Shown piece by piece: positions 1 to 8,059 of a stretch of 32,289 nt of DNA (the first letter of the stretch is position 1; every line of letters starts with the position of its first letter). A program made the position numbers and the translations under genes. The notes below the pieces were generated by a model. It had not been told where the DNA came from. It was given only the letters and a program-made list of their open reading frames with translations, and searched no databases. The stretch covers positions 1-32,289 of the forward strand of contig JADHXD010000044.1 in the NCBI GenBank assembly GCA_016783145.1, written 5' to 3'. The DNA comes from Anaerolineae bacterium. Its GTDB lineage: Bacteria; Chloroflexota; Anaerolineae; JAFGEY01.

Positions 1-66
1 TTGTCCGATCATACCTGTGGATAGACTGTGTCTAGCTTACCACAAAGTCGATGTCTTGTATGGGAC

Positions 67-1884
67 TTATGTCACATTGGCAAAAACCCGGATTCGTGCT
101 CTTGGGAAACTGGTTCTCCCCAAGATTTTGAGAAGATACCGATACCCAACATAGATCCCTTCCCCGTACACGACTCGGCCGAACTCCCCTGGGAAGTTCA
201 GGCAGGATGGTGTGTCCTGGTACCGCCTGGGGAAGGTCAGAGGCAGCTTGCCCGACGGGTTCTCGTCTCCGGACAGGAGCGCAGCGGCGGCGTGCCCAAG
301 CTCCATCCCGCCTAACCAGATGATGAGCACGGCGTCCACCTCGTCGATCCAACCGTGCATTTCGACGGGCCCACAGACGTTGAGCACCACGATGGTCTTG
401 ATCCTTCTGCGCCGGCACGTCTCTGCCGTCTCCAGGATCAGCGCGGTGTCCTCGTCCGCCAGCGCGAGGGACGCCCTGTCGCTTCCCTCACTGCTGGTGA
501 CCCCCACAGAGATGACGACGCAGGAGGCATTCGCGGGGATCTCGCCAAAGCGTACCGCGTCCGCACCGAACCGGGCCTCCAGCCCTTCCAGGAGGGAGAC
601 CATGTACGGAGACACGACCCCTGCACTGCCGCCGCCGGTGGCAATGGGGTTCTTTGCGTTCTCCCCCACCACGGCGATGACGCTGCCCTCCTCGATCGGC
701 AAGGCTCCGTCCTCGTTTTTCAGCAGCACGGCACCTTCCACCGCAACCCGGCGAGCGACTTGACTCGAGTAGGCGCGGTCGATGGCGGCGCGCTCCCTCC
801 CCGTGAAGGCAGGCAGTTTGACCAGCACGCCCAGGATGTTCGAGACTCGCTCGTCGAGGGTGGTCTCCCCAAGCTCGCCCCGTTCCACAGCATCGATGAC
901 CTCTTGAGGGTTCTGAGGCCCCGGCATCTCCAGATCGTTTCCGGCGTTGAGCGCCTGGATCCGGTCATAGGCCGCTCCCCAGTCGGAGACCACAAAGCCC
1001 GCGAATCCCCACTCCCCGCGCAGGATGTCGGTCAGGAGGCGCTTGCTCAGGGCACAGTCTTCGCCGTTGATCTTGTTGTAGGCACTCATCACCGTCCAGC
1101 AGCCCCCCTCCTGGACGGCGGCCTTGAAGGCCGGCAGATAGATCTCGCGCAGCGCCCGTTCGGGGATGACCTCGTCGATCCCCTGGCGCATGTACTCCTG
1201 GTTGTTCGCCGCATAGTGCTTGACGTCGGCGGCAATGCCCTCTCCCTGCACCCCCTTCACGTAGTCGATGACCGTCTGCGAGGCCAGGTAGGGATCTTCG
1301 GAATAGCTCTCGAACGCCCGGCCGCACAGGGGGTCGCGGTGGATGTTGACGTTGGGGCCGAGGAGCACGTCTACCCCGAACGCCTTGGCTTCCTTGGCCA
1401 CAGCGCGTCCGCACTCGCCGACGAGCTCCGGATTCCACGTGGCGCCCATCACCATCCCGGGCGGGAAGCAGCTAGGCAGTCCTCCTTCGGGGAGGGACTC
1501 TTGCACTGCCTGGCTCAGATCGCGCAGAAACGCGGCGTTCTCTGGAGATAGGCTCTCAATGTTCGACGGGTCCAGGTTCCCGGCGAGCAGGTTGCCGATG
1601 CCCGCCATACCAACGTCCGACATGGTACGAAACGGATCTCTCAACTCTCCAGCACTCTGGCCTCGCTTGGCGAGGACCTTGGGGATGATGTTCCCCAAGA
1701 GCTGGAAAAAGTTGATCCCGTTGTGCCCGTCCGCAGGCACAAAGGCCGGGATGCCCAACCGATCGACCGGGCCGGTCTCAAAGGCCCTGGCCCCAGCCAC
1801 AAAGCGGGCCTTTTCCTCCAGGGTCATCGCTTGGACGACCTCGGGGATCGAGGACGCGTCCGTCAGAATCGCACCCTTTGACAT
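67..1884 (-). CDS. GH3 beta-glucosidase-like, C-terminally truncated
   Basis: Retaining glycoside hydrolase of family 3, expected to release beta-linked sugars from oligosaccharides or glycosides. No signal peptide is visible, so it is probably cytoplasmic. Family landmarks are KHYAANNQE (222-230), MSAYNKING (266-274) and the nucleophile motif VVSDW with Asp301. The second domain carries SSEGSDR with the likely acid/base Glu466. The ATG at 1884 was chosen because AAGGAGGT lies just upstream; the frame is open further upstream but without family sequence. It is last in the minus-strand operon, 25 bases after the sulfatase. Homology runs to YVGYRY (Tyr583). Family members then normally continue with a YDKR-type segment and a fibronectin-III-like domain. 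Here 22 unrelated residues and a stop follow, and no other frame resumes the family sequence. It is therefore a short variant or a 3' truncation. GH3 assignment is secure; activity is uncertain. Confidence 0.9.
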   Translation of the reverse strand: MSKGAILTDASSIPEVVQAMTLEEKARFVAGARAFETGPVDRLGIPAFVPADGHNGINFFQLLGNIIPKVLAKRGQSAGELRDPFRTMSDVGMAGIGNLLAGNLDPSNIESLSPENAAFLRDLSQAVQESLPEGGLPSCFPPGMVMGATWNPELVGECGRAVAKEAKAFGVDVLLGPNVNIHRDPLCGRAFESYSEDPYLASQTVIDYVKGVQGEGIAADVKHYAANNQEYMRQGIDEVIPERALREIYLPAFKAAVQEGGCWTVMSAYNKINGEDCALSKRLLTDILRGEWGFAGFVVSDWGAAYDRIQALNAGNDLEMPGPQNPQEVIDAVERGELGETTLDERVSNILGVLVKLPAFTGRERAAIDRAYSSQVARRVAVEGAVLLKNEDGALPIEEGSVIAVVGENAKNPIATGGGSAGVVSPYMVSLLEGLEARFGADAVRFGEIPANASCVVISVGVTSSEGSDRASLALADEDTALILETAETCRRRRIKTIVVLNVCGPVEMHGWIDEVDAVLIIWLGGMELGHAAAALLSGDENPSGKLPLTFPRRYQDTPSCLNFPGEFGRVVYGEGIYVGYRYLLKILGRTSFPRARIRVFANVT

Positions 1885-1909
1885 CTGTGCACCTCCTTGA
1901 TGCTCATTT

Positions 1910-3304
1910 CTATTCGGTACCTCGAGGTTCCAGCCAGGGATCGCTCGTCCGCTGCAGCCACACCTGGAGTTCATCGGTCAGCCGACGCACCACCCCCGGT
2001 CTTGTAGCAGAGATCTCCCGCAGTTGGTACGGGTCATCGACGCGGTCATAGAGCACGCACCTCTCGGGCTCACCAGGCATGCGGTCGACCACAAAAGTGT
2101 ACCGGCAGGTGCGTATGCCCCGCCGTCCCCAGGCCGGCTTGTCGTAGGGGATCCGCTGGTAGAGCTGCGATCCAGGGCGTTCTCCTTCGCCTCCCAGCAG
2201 GATCCCGGCGTGACTCGTGCCCTCGACGGAGGCAGGAAGCTCTTCGCCCAGCCCCAGCAGGTCGATCAGCGTGGGGTAAAGGTCTGGCGCGGAAAAGAGC
2301 AGGTCATCCCGCCGCGGCGCGATGCGCCCGGGCCAGCGAATCATCAAGGGCACGCGCATCGACTCTTCGTAGGGGTTGTTCTTGGAGATCAGGTTGTGGA
2401 TGCCCAGGCAGTTCCCGTGGTCCGAGGTAAAGACGACGACGGTGTCCTCCGCGAGCCCTTGCTCGCCCAGAGCGCGGAGGATGCGCCCGAACTGCTCGTC
2501 CACGCCGCTGACCATCCCATAGTAGCCGCGAACCTTCGCCCGATAGTAATCGCCCCACTCGGTGCCCGCCGGTGGGATGTTGGGCCGCCTGCAGAGATCC
2601 TCGATCCCCACGTCTCCGTACAGGTCCACGTACCGCTGCGGCACCAGGTCATAGGGCATGTGGGGCGGGTTCATTGACACCACGAGCGCAAAGGGCCGGT
2701 CTGGATCTCGGTACCGGCCGCCCGCATTCTGGAGGTACTCGATGGCCAGGTCCGCCTCGTGCTCTGGGCCCCACTGGTCGACATAGTGGAACCCGTTTCG
2801 CGTTGCATCTGTGTCCCAGTACATCGGCCGGGTGTGCACGTCGTACGTGCCATAGGAATACCAAAAGTCAAAGCCGTGACGGCGGTGCGGCGGACACCAC
2901 TCGTTCCACTTGAGGTCCCCGCGATTGTTGGCGCAGTCGATGTACGGCGCTCGTGGGGCATCCAGGTGCCACTTGCCGAAGTAACCCAGGCTGTATCCGC
3001 GGTCGTGCAGGATGTCAGACCAACACCGATCGCCCTCCTGCAGTTCCACACCATAGGGTGCCGACCGGCTGGTACAGTTGCCGGTCACGTGGTTCGCGTG
3101 CGCGTACATCCCGGTCATGAACATCGCCCGGCACGGACTGCACACCGGGTAGTTGGCCACGGCCTGGGTCGAGACGTATCCCTCGCCGGCAAAGCGGTCG
3201 AGGTGCGGTGTGAGTACCGGCTCCTCGCCCAGAAAGCCCATGGCCTGTCCGCGCATCTGATCGGGGAAAACAAAGAGCAAGTTAGGCCGGCGCACGTCGC
3301 TCAT
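1910..3304 (-). CDS. S1-family arylsulfatase-like sulfatase
   Basis: Type I sulfatase of the alkaline phosphatase superfamily, hydrolysing sulfate esters, here probably from a sulfated sugar or glycoside. The formylglycine motif is Cys55-Ser-Pro-Cys-Arg59, so Cys55 would need conversion by a formylglycine-generating enzyme, which is not encoded in the window. The N-terminal RPNLLFVFPDQ supplies the first metal-binding Asp15, and VVFTSDHGN holds the second metal-binding Asp-His pair. At 464 residues it has the usual length. The ATG at 3304 follows a GGAGG ribosome site; the longer open frame upstream is low-complexity and unrelated. No signal peptide is visible, although many glycan sulfatases are periplasmic. 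It lies 37 bases after the exporter gene and 25 before the GH3 gene, which points to processing of a sulfated glycoside. The substrate cannot be read from sequence. Confidence 0.92.
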   Translation of the reverse strand: MSDVRRPNLLFVFPDQMRGQAMGFLGEEPVLTPHLDRFAGEGYVSTQAVANYPVCSPCRAMFMTGMYAHANHVTGNCTSRSAPYGVELQEGDRCWSDILHDRGYSLGYFGKWHLDAPRAPYIDCANNRGDLKWNEWCPPHRRHGFDFWYSYGTYDVHTRPMYWDTDATRNGFHYVDQWGPEHEADLAIEYLQNAGGRYRDPDRPFALVVSMNPPHMPYDLVPQRYVDLYGDVGIEDLCRRPNIPPAGTEWGDYYRAKVRGYYGMVSGVDEQFGRILRALGEQGLAEDTVVVFTSDHGNCLGIHNLISKNNPYEESMRVPLMIRWPGRIAPRRDDLLFSAPDLYPTLIDLLGLGEELPASVEGTSHAGILLGGEGERPGSQLYQRIPYDKPAWGRRGIRTCRYTFVVDRMPGEPERCVLYDRVDDPYQLREISATRPGVVRRLTDELQVWLQRTSDPWLEPRGTE

Positions 3305-3341
3305 GGATCGATCCCTCCAACTCTGCGGTCCACACGATGTC

Positions 3342-5138
3342 TCACGTCGTCTCCCCTTCCCACAGCCGCTGCATCTCCTCGCACGTTTCCAGCAGCTCGT
3401 CCAGCCTGCCCTCGGCCTCCACCCTGCCCTCCTTGAGCACGATGATGTGATCCGCGCGCTGGAGGGCCGCGCGGCGGTGCGAGACCACCAGGCATGTGAA
3501 CGAGCCCTCTCGCTCCCTTTGCTCGAACATGCGCTGCCAGAGCACCTGCTCTGTCTGGACGTCAAGCGCACTCGACAGATCGTCAAAGACCAGCAGCTCG
3601 GGGTCGCGCACGTACATGCGCGCCGCGGCGGTCCGCTGCGCCTGCCCGCCGGACAGGCGAATGCCCCTGGGACCGACGATGGTCTCCAGCCCGTTGTCTA
3701 GCTCTGCGACGTCCTGCTCCAGGACTGCCGCCTGTACTGCGGCCCGCACATCTACACTCTCCTCCGGCAGCCCCATCAGGATGTTGTCCTTGAGCGACTC
3801 GCTGAACAGCGCGGGGACCTGCGCCGTGTAGGCGCTGCGAGGTGGTACGAAAAAGGAGGCCGGGTCCTGGACGAGCCCTCCGTTCCAGCGGATCTCTCCC
3901 GCCTCCCCTGGCAGCAGTCCGAGCAGCACGCGCAGCAGCGTGGTCTTGCCCGAGCCGATGCGACCCGTGATCACGGTAAAGGAGCCACGGCGCAGGTCGA
4001 GGTCCATGCCCTCGATCCCACGTCCCGAACCCGGGTACTTGAAGGTCAAGCCAGAAGCTTGAAGGCACTCAAGCCGATGTTTGTCCTCCTTGGCCACGTG
4101 TGGCACGGCAGGCCCTGGGTCCGCCATGTACACCGGCCCGCGAGCCACCAACGACTCGGGCGGCGCCCCAGGCTGCAGCTCAAGCATCCGCCGGATCGAG
4201 ACTGCTTGTGTCTGATAGTCGGCCAAGAAGCCGCCCAGCGTGGCCGGAAGGTCGATCACATATGGAAGATAACTGACAAACAGTGTGAAATCGCCGATGG
4301 TGAATGCCGGCCCACCCGCAGGCGAAACAGCCCTCAAGGCTGAACCGGCCAGGAGCAGCACAATCCCTCGCCCCAGGTCGGCGATATTGCCAAAGGCCCA
4401 CTGCTCCAGCTCCCAGAACAGCCGACCCTTGACTTCCGCCTTGCGCCGGGCCTCGCTCAACTCGTAGAAGCGGGCGACCACGTCCCCCTCTGCGTCGGCG
4501 ACCTTGACCGCTTGCACGGCGTCCAGCGCCTCACCGAGGAATCCGGTGACGGCTCCGGTGGCGTCCCGGCTGGCGTGGTAGTAGCGCAGCATTCGATCCC
4601 GGCTGAGCTGCACGATGACGACGACCGCGATCAGGGGCAGCACCACGGCAAGGGTGATGGTCGGATGGATGGAGAACATGATGAGCAGGGCGACCACGGC
4701 AAAGACAGCGTGTCCCAGCAGGTACGGGAGCCACGAGGGCCAGTCGGCCACCTCCATCACGTCCCCCCGCAGGCGGCTGATGGCGTCCCCAGACGAGAGA
4801 GGCAGGGAGGTTGCACCGGGACGGCGGAGCACGTTGGCCACGATGTTCCTGCGCAGCAGGGCCCAGGCATAGCAGCGAAAGGTCTCCTCGCTGTAGACCC
4901 GGGTGTAGTCCGCCACGACGCGCGTCATCTCGGCCGCGACGAGCAGGGCGACGAGGCTCCAGAACCCGAGTCCTGCCGGGGCAGCGCCGGTAAGCCCGTC
5001 AAAGAGCGCCTGGAGGACCAGCCCGGGCAGGAGACGGCTGGACAGGCCGACTACGTACAAGATAGAGAAGGACAGGTAGTGCCCGGGACGGAACCGGATC
5101 AGCTCCCACGTCGCTGTCCAAGTCGGCAGCATCTTCAT
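3342..5138 (-). CDS. ABC exporter half-transporter, degenerate Walker B subunit
   Basis: Fused membrane and ATPase half of a type IV ABC exporter. About the first 310 residues form the membrane domain with hydrophobic spans, and the ATPase domain follows. Walker A is GRIGSGKT (392-399) and the signature LSGGQ (495-499) is canonical. Walker B is LLVFD (515-519) followed by Asp520 where the catalytic Glu belongs. The switch His554 is present. The ATG at 5138 overlaps the previous gene's stop as ATGA, with GGAGGTG upstream. The upstream partner has the opposite combination (poor signature, good Glu), so the two almost certainly form a heterodimer like TM287/288 or BmrCD. The pair lies between a methyltransferase and a sulfatase. 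The cargo is unknown; lipid, drug or glycoconjugate export are all possible. Confidence 0.93.
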   Translation of the reverse strand: MKMLPTWTATWELIRFRPGHYLSFSILYVVGLSSRLLPGLVLQALFDGLTGAAPAGLGFWSLVALLVAAEMTRVVADYTRVYSEETFRCYAWALLRRNIVANVLRRPGATSLPLSSGDAISRLRGDVMEVADWPSWLPYLLGHAVFAVVALLIMFSIHPTITLAVVLPLIAVVVIVQLSRDRMLRYYHASRDATGAVTGFLGEALDAVQAVKVADAEGDVVARFYELSEARRKAEVKGRLFWELEQWAFGNIADLGRGIVLLLAGSALRAVSPAGGPAFTIGDFTLFVSYLPYVIDLPATLGGFLADYQTQAVSIRRMLELQPGAPPESLVARGPVYMADPGPAVPHVAKEDKHRLECLQASGLTFKYPGSGRGIEGMDLDLRRGSFTVITGRIGSGKTTLLRVLLGLLPGEAGEIRWNGGLVQDPASFFVPPRSAYTAQVPALFSESLKDNILMGLPEESVDVRAAVQAAVLEQDVAELDNGLETIVGPRGIRLSGGQAQRTAAARMYVRDPELLVFDDLSSALDVQTEQVLWQRMFEQREREGSFTCLVVSHRRAALQRADHIIVLKEGRVEAEGRLDELLETCEEMQRLWEGETT

Positions 5139-6916
5139 GCCAGCACCTCCGCCAATCCGGTCTGCAGCAGATCGTGAAACCGCGAGCCCGGATCGCGCGC
5201 CAGGGCCACGCGGGAACCCCATTCGCGGATGCGCCCATCTTCCAGCACCATGATCTCGTCGGCCCGCTGCACCGTAGACAGCCGGTGGGCGACAATGATC
5301 GCCGTTCGGTCCTGCAGCAGGCGATCGATGGCCCGCTCCAGCAGTCGTTCAGTGGCCGGATCCAGGCGCGACGAAGCCTCGTCGAGGACCACCAGGCCGG
5401 GGTCCTTGAGGTAGACCCGAGTGAAAGCCAGGAGCTGCGCTTCTCCCGCCGAAAGACTGCTCCCGCCAGCATGCAGCTCGGTGTCCAGTCCATCTGGCAG
5501 CGACTGGACCCATTCCCACAGTCCCAGCTCTGACAGCGCGTCCTGGATTTGCTCGTCCGAGACGCGCTTGCTGAACAAGCTCACGTTGTCGCGGACGCTG
5601 CCCCGGAATAACTGCACGTCCTGGGTGACCAGTCCCACGCGCCCCCGCAGGTCGCTCAGGCGCAGGTCAAGAAGGTCCGCATCCCCCAGGCGGATCGCGC
5701 CCCTCGTCGGATCGTACAGTCGGAAAAGCAGCCGGGTGAGGGTCGTCTTGCCGCTTCCTGTGCGCCCCAGCAGCCCCAAGACCCCGCCCTGCTCCAGCGC
5801 GAACGAGATGTCGTCGAGCACACTCTCGCGCCCGTTGTCGCCGAGTCCATCCTCGTATCGAAAGGAAACCCCGTCGAAAGAGACGGACAGTGCCCCAGGC
5901 GGCAGCGCGGCCCGCGGGATCTCAGACAGACCGGAACGCGAGTGGAGCAGCGTCTCCACGCGCTCGATGCTGGCGCTCGCCTGTTGCAGGTCATCCACCT
6001 GGTGCCTGATCCGCATCAAGGGCGCGCGCAGCCGGCTGAGATAGTGGATCAGCAGGTAGACCGTGCCGATGGTCATCTGGCCCCGCACAAACAGCGAGCC
6101 ACCGATCGCCAGCACGCCGGCATAGGCTAAAAGGTAGACAGTGGCCTCCAGGGCCCGGCTCAGTCCCTGAGTCATTGTGGCCCGGCGCCACGCGTGGAAC
6201 ACGGCGCGCATCAAGCGGTACAGCCGCGCCATCACGTACTGCTCGGCCCCATTTGCGCGGATGTCCTCAGTGGCCGTCAGCCGCTCTCCCAAGAATCCGA
6301 ACAGATCGCCGTGCGCCTGGCGCGAGTCCCCCCACGCCGAGACCGCCCTCTTTTGCACAGTGCGCAAAGAGATCGCCATCAGACAGACGTAGGCTACACC
6401 CACCCCTCCGATGCGCGGGTCCTCGTAGGTCAAGGCGATCAGGATGCCCAGCGCCAGCAGGCCGTTGCTCAGCACCTGGATCGCCATCTGCGAGAAAAAG
6501 TTGGCCAGCCGGTTCACGTCACCGTCAATGCGCTCGATCAGCTCTCCGGGTGTGTGCGCCTTGTGGAACGACATGTCGAGCTTGAGGCAGTGCAGGGCCA
6601 GATCGCGCCGAAGCGCATTCGTCGCCGTCCAGCCCACCGTCTCGCTCAAGTACGTGCTAGCCAGGGACAGGCCCTGGATGGTCGCGGACACGCCCAGATA
6701 AGCCAGGGCAGCGGCGGTCAGTTCTCGTCCCACGCCCGGACGAGATTCGCTCGCACTGGCAACCACCGTATCGATGAACGTGCGGATGATCTGCGGGCTG
6801 ACCAACTGCAGCCCAATGCCCACAGCGACCAGGCAGGCCAACAGCAGGACCCTGGGCCGCTGAGGCTGGAGGTAGTCGGCAAGCAGTTGCCAGTAACGCC
6901 CCAGCGGTACCTTCAC
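5135..6916 (-). CDS. ABC exporter half-transporter, catalytic Glu subunit
   Basis: Second half of a heterodimeric type IV ABC exporter: an N-terminal membrane domain (about 1-315) then an ATPase domain. Walker A is GRTGSGKT (384-391), Walker B is LVVLD (508-512) with catalytic Glu513, and the switch His544 lies in VAHRLSTV. The signature reads LSAGE (488-492) instead of LSGGQ. In the dimer, this weak signature would face the partner's Asp-substituted Walker B, giving one degenerate site, while this subunit's Glu and the partner's LSGGQ form the consensus site. The chosen start is a GTG at 6916 with AGGAGG five bases upstream. A further GTG at 6973 is in frame but adds a poorly ordered, arginine-rich stretch. 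The gene overlaps its partner by four bases. Confidence 0.92.
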   Translation of the reverse strand: MKVPLGRYWQLLADYLQPQRPRVLLLACLVAVGIGLQLVSPQIIRTFIDTVVASASESRPGVGRELTAAALAYLGVSATIQGLSLASTYLSETVGWTATNALRRDLALHCLKLDMSFHKAHTPGELIERIDGDVNRLANFFSQMAIQVLSNGLLALGILIALTYEDPRIGGVGVAYVCLMAISLRTVQKRAVSAWGDSRQAHGDLFGFLGERLTATEDIRANGAEQYVMARLYRLMRAVFHAWRRATMTQGLSRALEATVYLLAYAGVLAIGGSLFVRGQMTIGTVYLLIHYLSRLRAPLMRIRHQVDDLQQASASIERVETLLHSRSGLSEIPRAALPPGALSVSFDGVSFRYEDGLGDNGRESVLDDISFALEQGGVLGLLGRTGSGKTTLTRLLFRLYDPTRGAIRLGDADLLDLRLSDLRGRVGLVTQDVQLFRGSVRDNVSLFSKRVSDEQIQDALSELGLWEWVQSLPDGLDTELHAGGSSLSAGEAQLLAFTRVYLKDPGLVVLDEASSRLDPATERLLERAIDRLLQDRTAIIVAHRLSTVQRADEIMVLEDGRIREWGSRVALARDPGSRFHDLLQTGLAEVLA

Positions 6917-7053
6917 GAGGCCCTCCTGGGGGCGCGAGGGTTCTCCATCCCTCCTGCCGCGCGGTGGTCCCACCTGTCTCTGCCAGTGAGGATCATAGGC
7001 TCATCTTCACTACACGAATGAGAGGGACGTGGAATCGGGACAGAGCGATCACC

Positions 7054-7908
7054 TCAAGGCTTCCGAACCACCGCGATCAGGTGCGTGCCCATATTCAGAG
7101 AGCCCTCCTCCGCGCTGGCCTCTAGCTCTATCCGCAGGAGCTCGCCCCACGCCTCGGGATCATCTCGGATCTGCTCCAGTGCCCCTTCCCATCCCACAGA
7201 CAGGCAGCCCGAGGCGGATAGGTCGAGGAGGGTCACCCCGGTCCGAGCCAGCCACTCTTTCAGTTCCCCCGCTCGGAACAGGTGCATAAAGCTCCCCTCC
7301 CGCCCCGGAAAGGTCTCGGGCAAGAGGTCACCCGTCTCGATGATCCTGCGGTTGGCCTCCGCGGGGACGGCAAGCACGCCCTGCAGGTGACGATGTGCGC
7401 TGCCCCACAGGGACATCACGCTGGACAGCAGAGCGCCACCGGATCGCAGCACGCGCAGGCACTCACCCAAGGCCACGTCTCGCCGGTCCAGCACATAGCT
7501 CAGCGGTCCGCCATAGGCCACGACCCGGTCAAAGGAACCGTCCCCGTAGCGGCTCATGTCACAGATGTCCACCTGCTGCCAGTCCTCGACCGCGTCCGCA
7601 AAGCCATACTCGTGAGCGTGGCGCTTGTTCAGCTCTAGCTGCACGGCCGAGATGTCGGCGACCAGGACCCGCGCTCCCAGGTCGGCAAGGACCTGCGTGA
7701 AGCGGCCCGCCCCGGCGCCGATCTCCAGCACCCGTGCGCCAGCCAGGACGTGTTTCCGGAGGTAGTGGGTGTGAATGTGCAGGCTCACTTCGTCCACCGG
7801 GGTCTCTACCAGCCGCTGCCACTCGCGATCGCCGTACTGGCCAAAGTACCCCTCGATCGACTCAGCGCTGTATCGCGTGGCCTCCCCTGCTTCCGTTTCT
7901 CCTGACAC
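7054..7908 (-). CDS. class I SAM-dependent methyltransferase
   Basis: Rossmann-fold methyltransferase using S-adenosylmethionine. Motif I is VLEIGAGAGRF (60-70), and the acidic residue at the end of strand beta-2 is Asp85 in VLVADIS. A later stretch (YGDGSFDRVVAYGG) matches motif IV, and a LRSGG turn matches post-motif III. The acceptor substrate cannot be inferred; the fold resembles UbiE/UbiG-type small-molecule methyltransferases. The start is GTG at 7908, the only start that keeps the domain; an ATG seven bases upstream is in another frame. A GGAAGGGGA stretch can serve as ribosome site. It lies 151 bases after the rhamnosidase gene and 137 before the exporter pair, same strand, so it may modify the exported compound. 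Confidence 0.88.
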   Translation of the reverse strand: MSGETEAGEATRYSAESIEGYFGQYGDREWQRLVETPVDEVSLHIHTHYLRKHVLAGARVLEIGAGAGRFTQVLADLGARVLVADISAVQLELNKRHAHEYGFADAVEDWQQVDICDMSRYGDGSFDRVVAYGGPLSYVLDRRDVALGECLRVLRSGGALLSSVMSLWGSAHRHLQGVLAVPAEANRRIIETGDLLPETFPGREGSFMHLFRAGELKEWLARTGVTLLDLSASGCLSVGWEGALEQIRDDPEAWGELLRIELEASAEEGSLNMGTHLIAVVRKP

Positions 7909-8059
7909 TGCTCATCCCCTTCCCTTGGCGGGACCAGAGATCCCGATGTCCCTGCTCAGGCACCCGTTTCGATCAGGGCATCCGGACCATGCCCAGTCCG
8001 CCAGGCGCGACTTGGCCGGTCAGCGGGTCCAGCGTACTTTACATTGTACGTATCGTGCT

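Noticed and set aside
355-1551. Plus-strand open frame of 398 codons opposite the GH3 gene
   Set aside because: It is a reverse-strand shadow of a clear GH3 coding region; its product is His/Arg-rich with no family motif.
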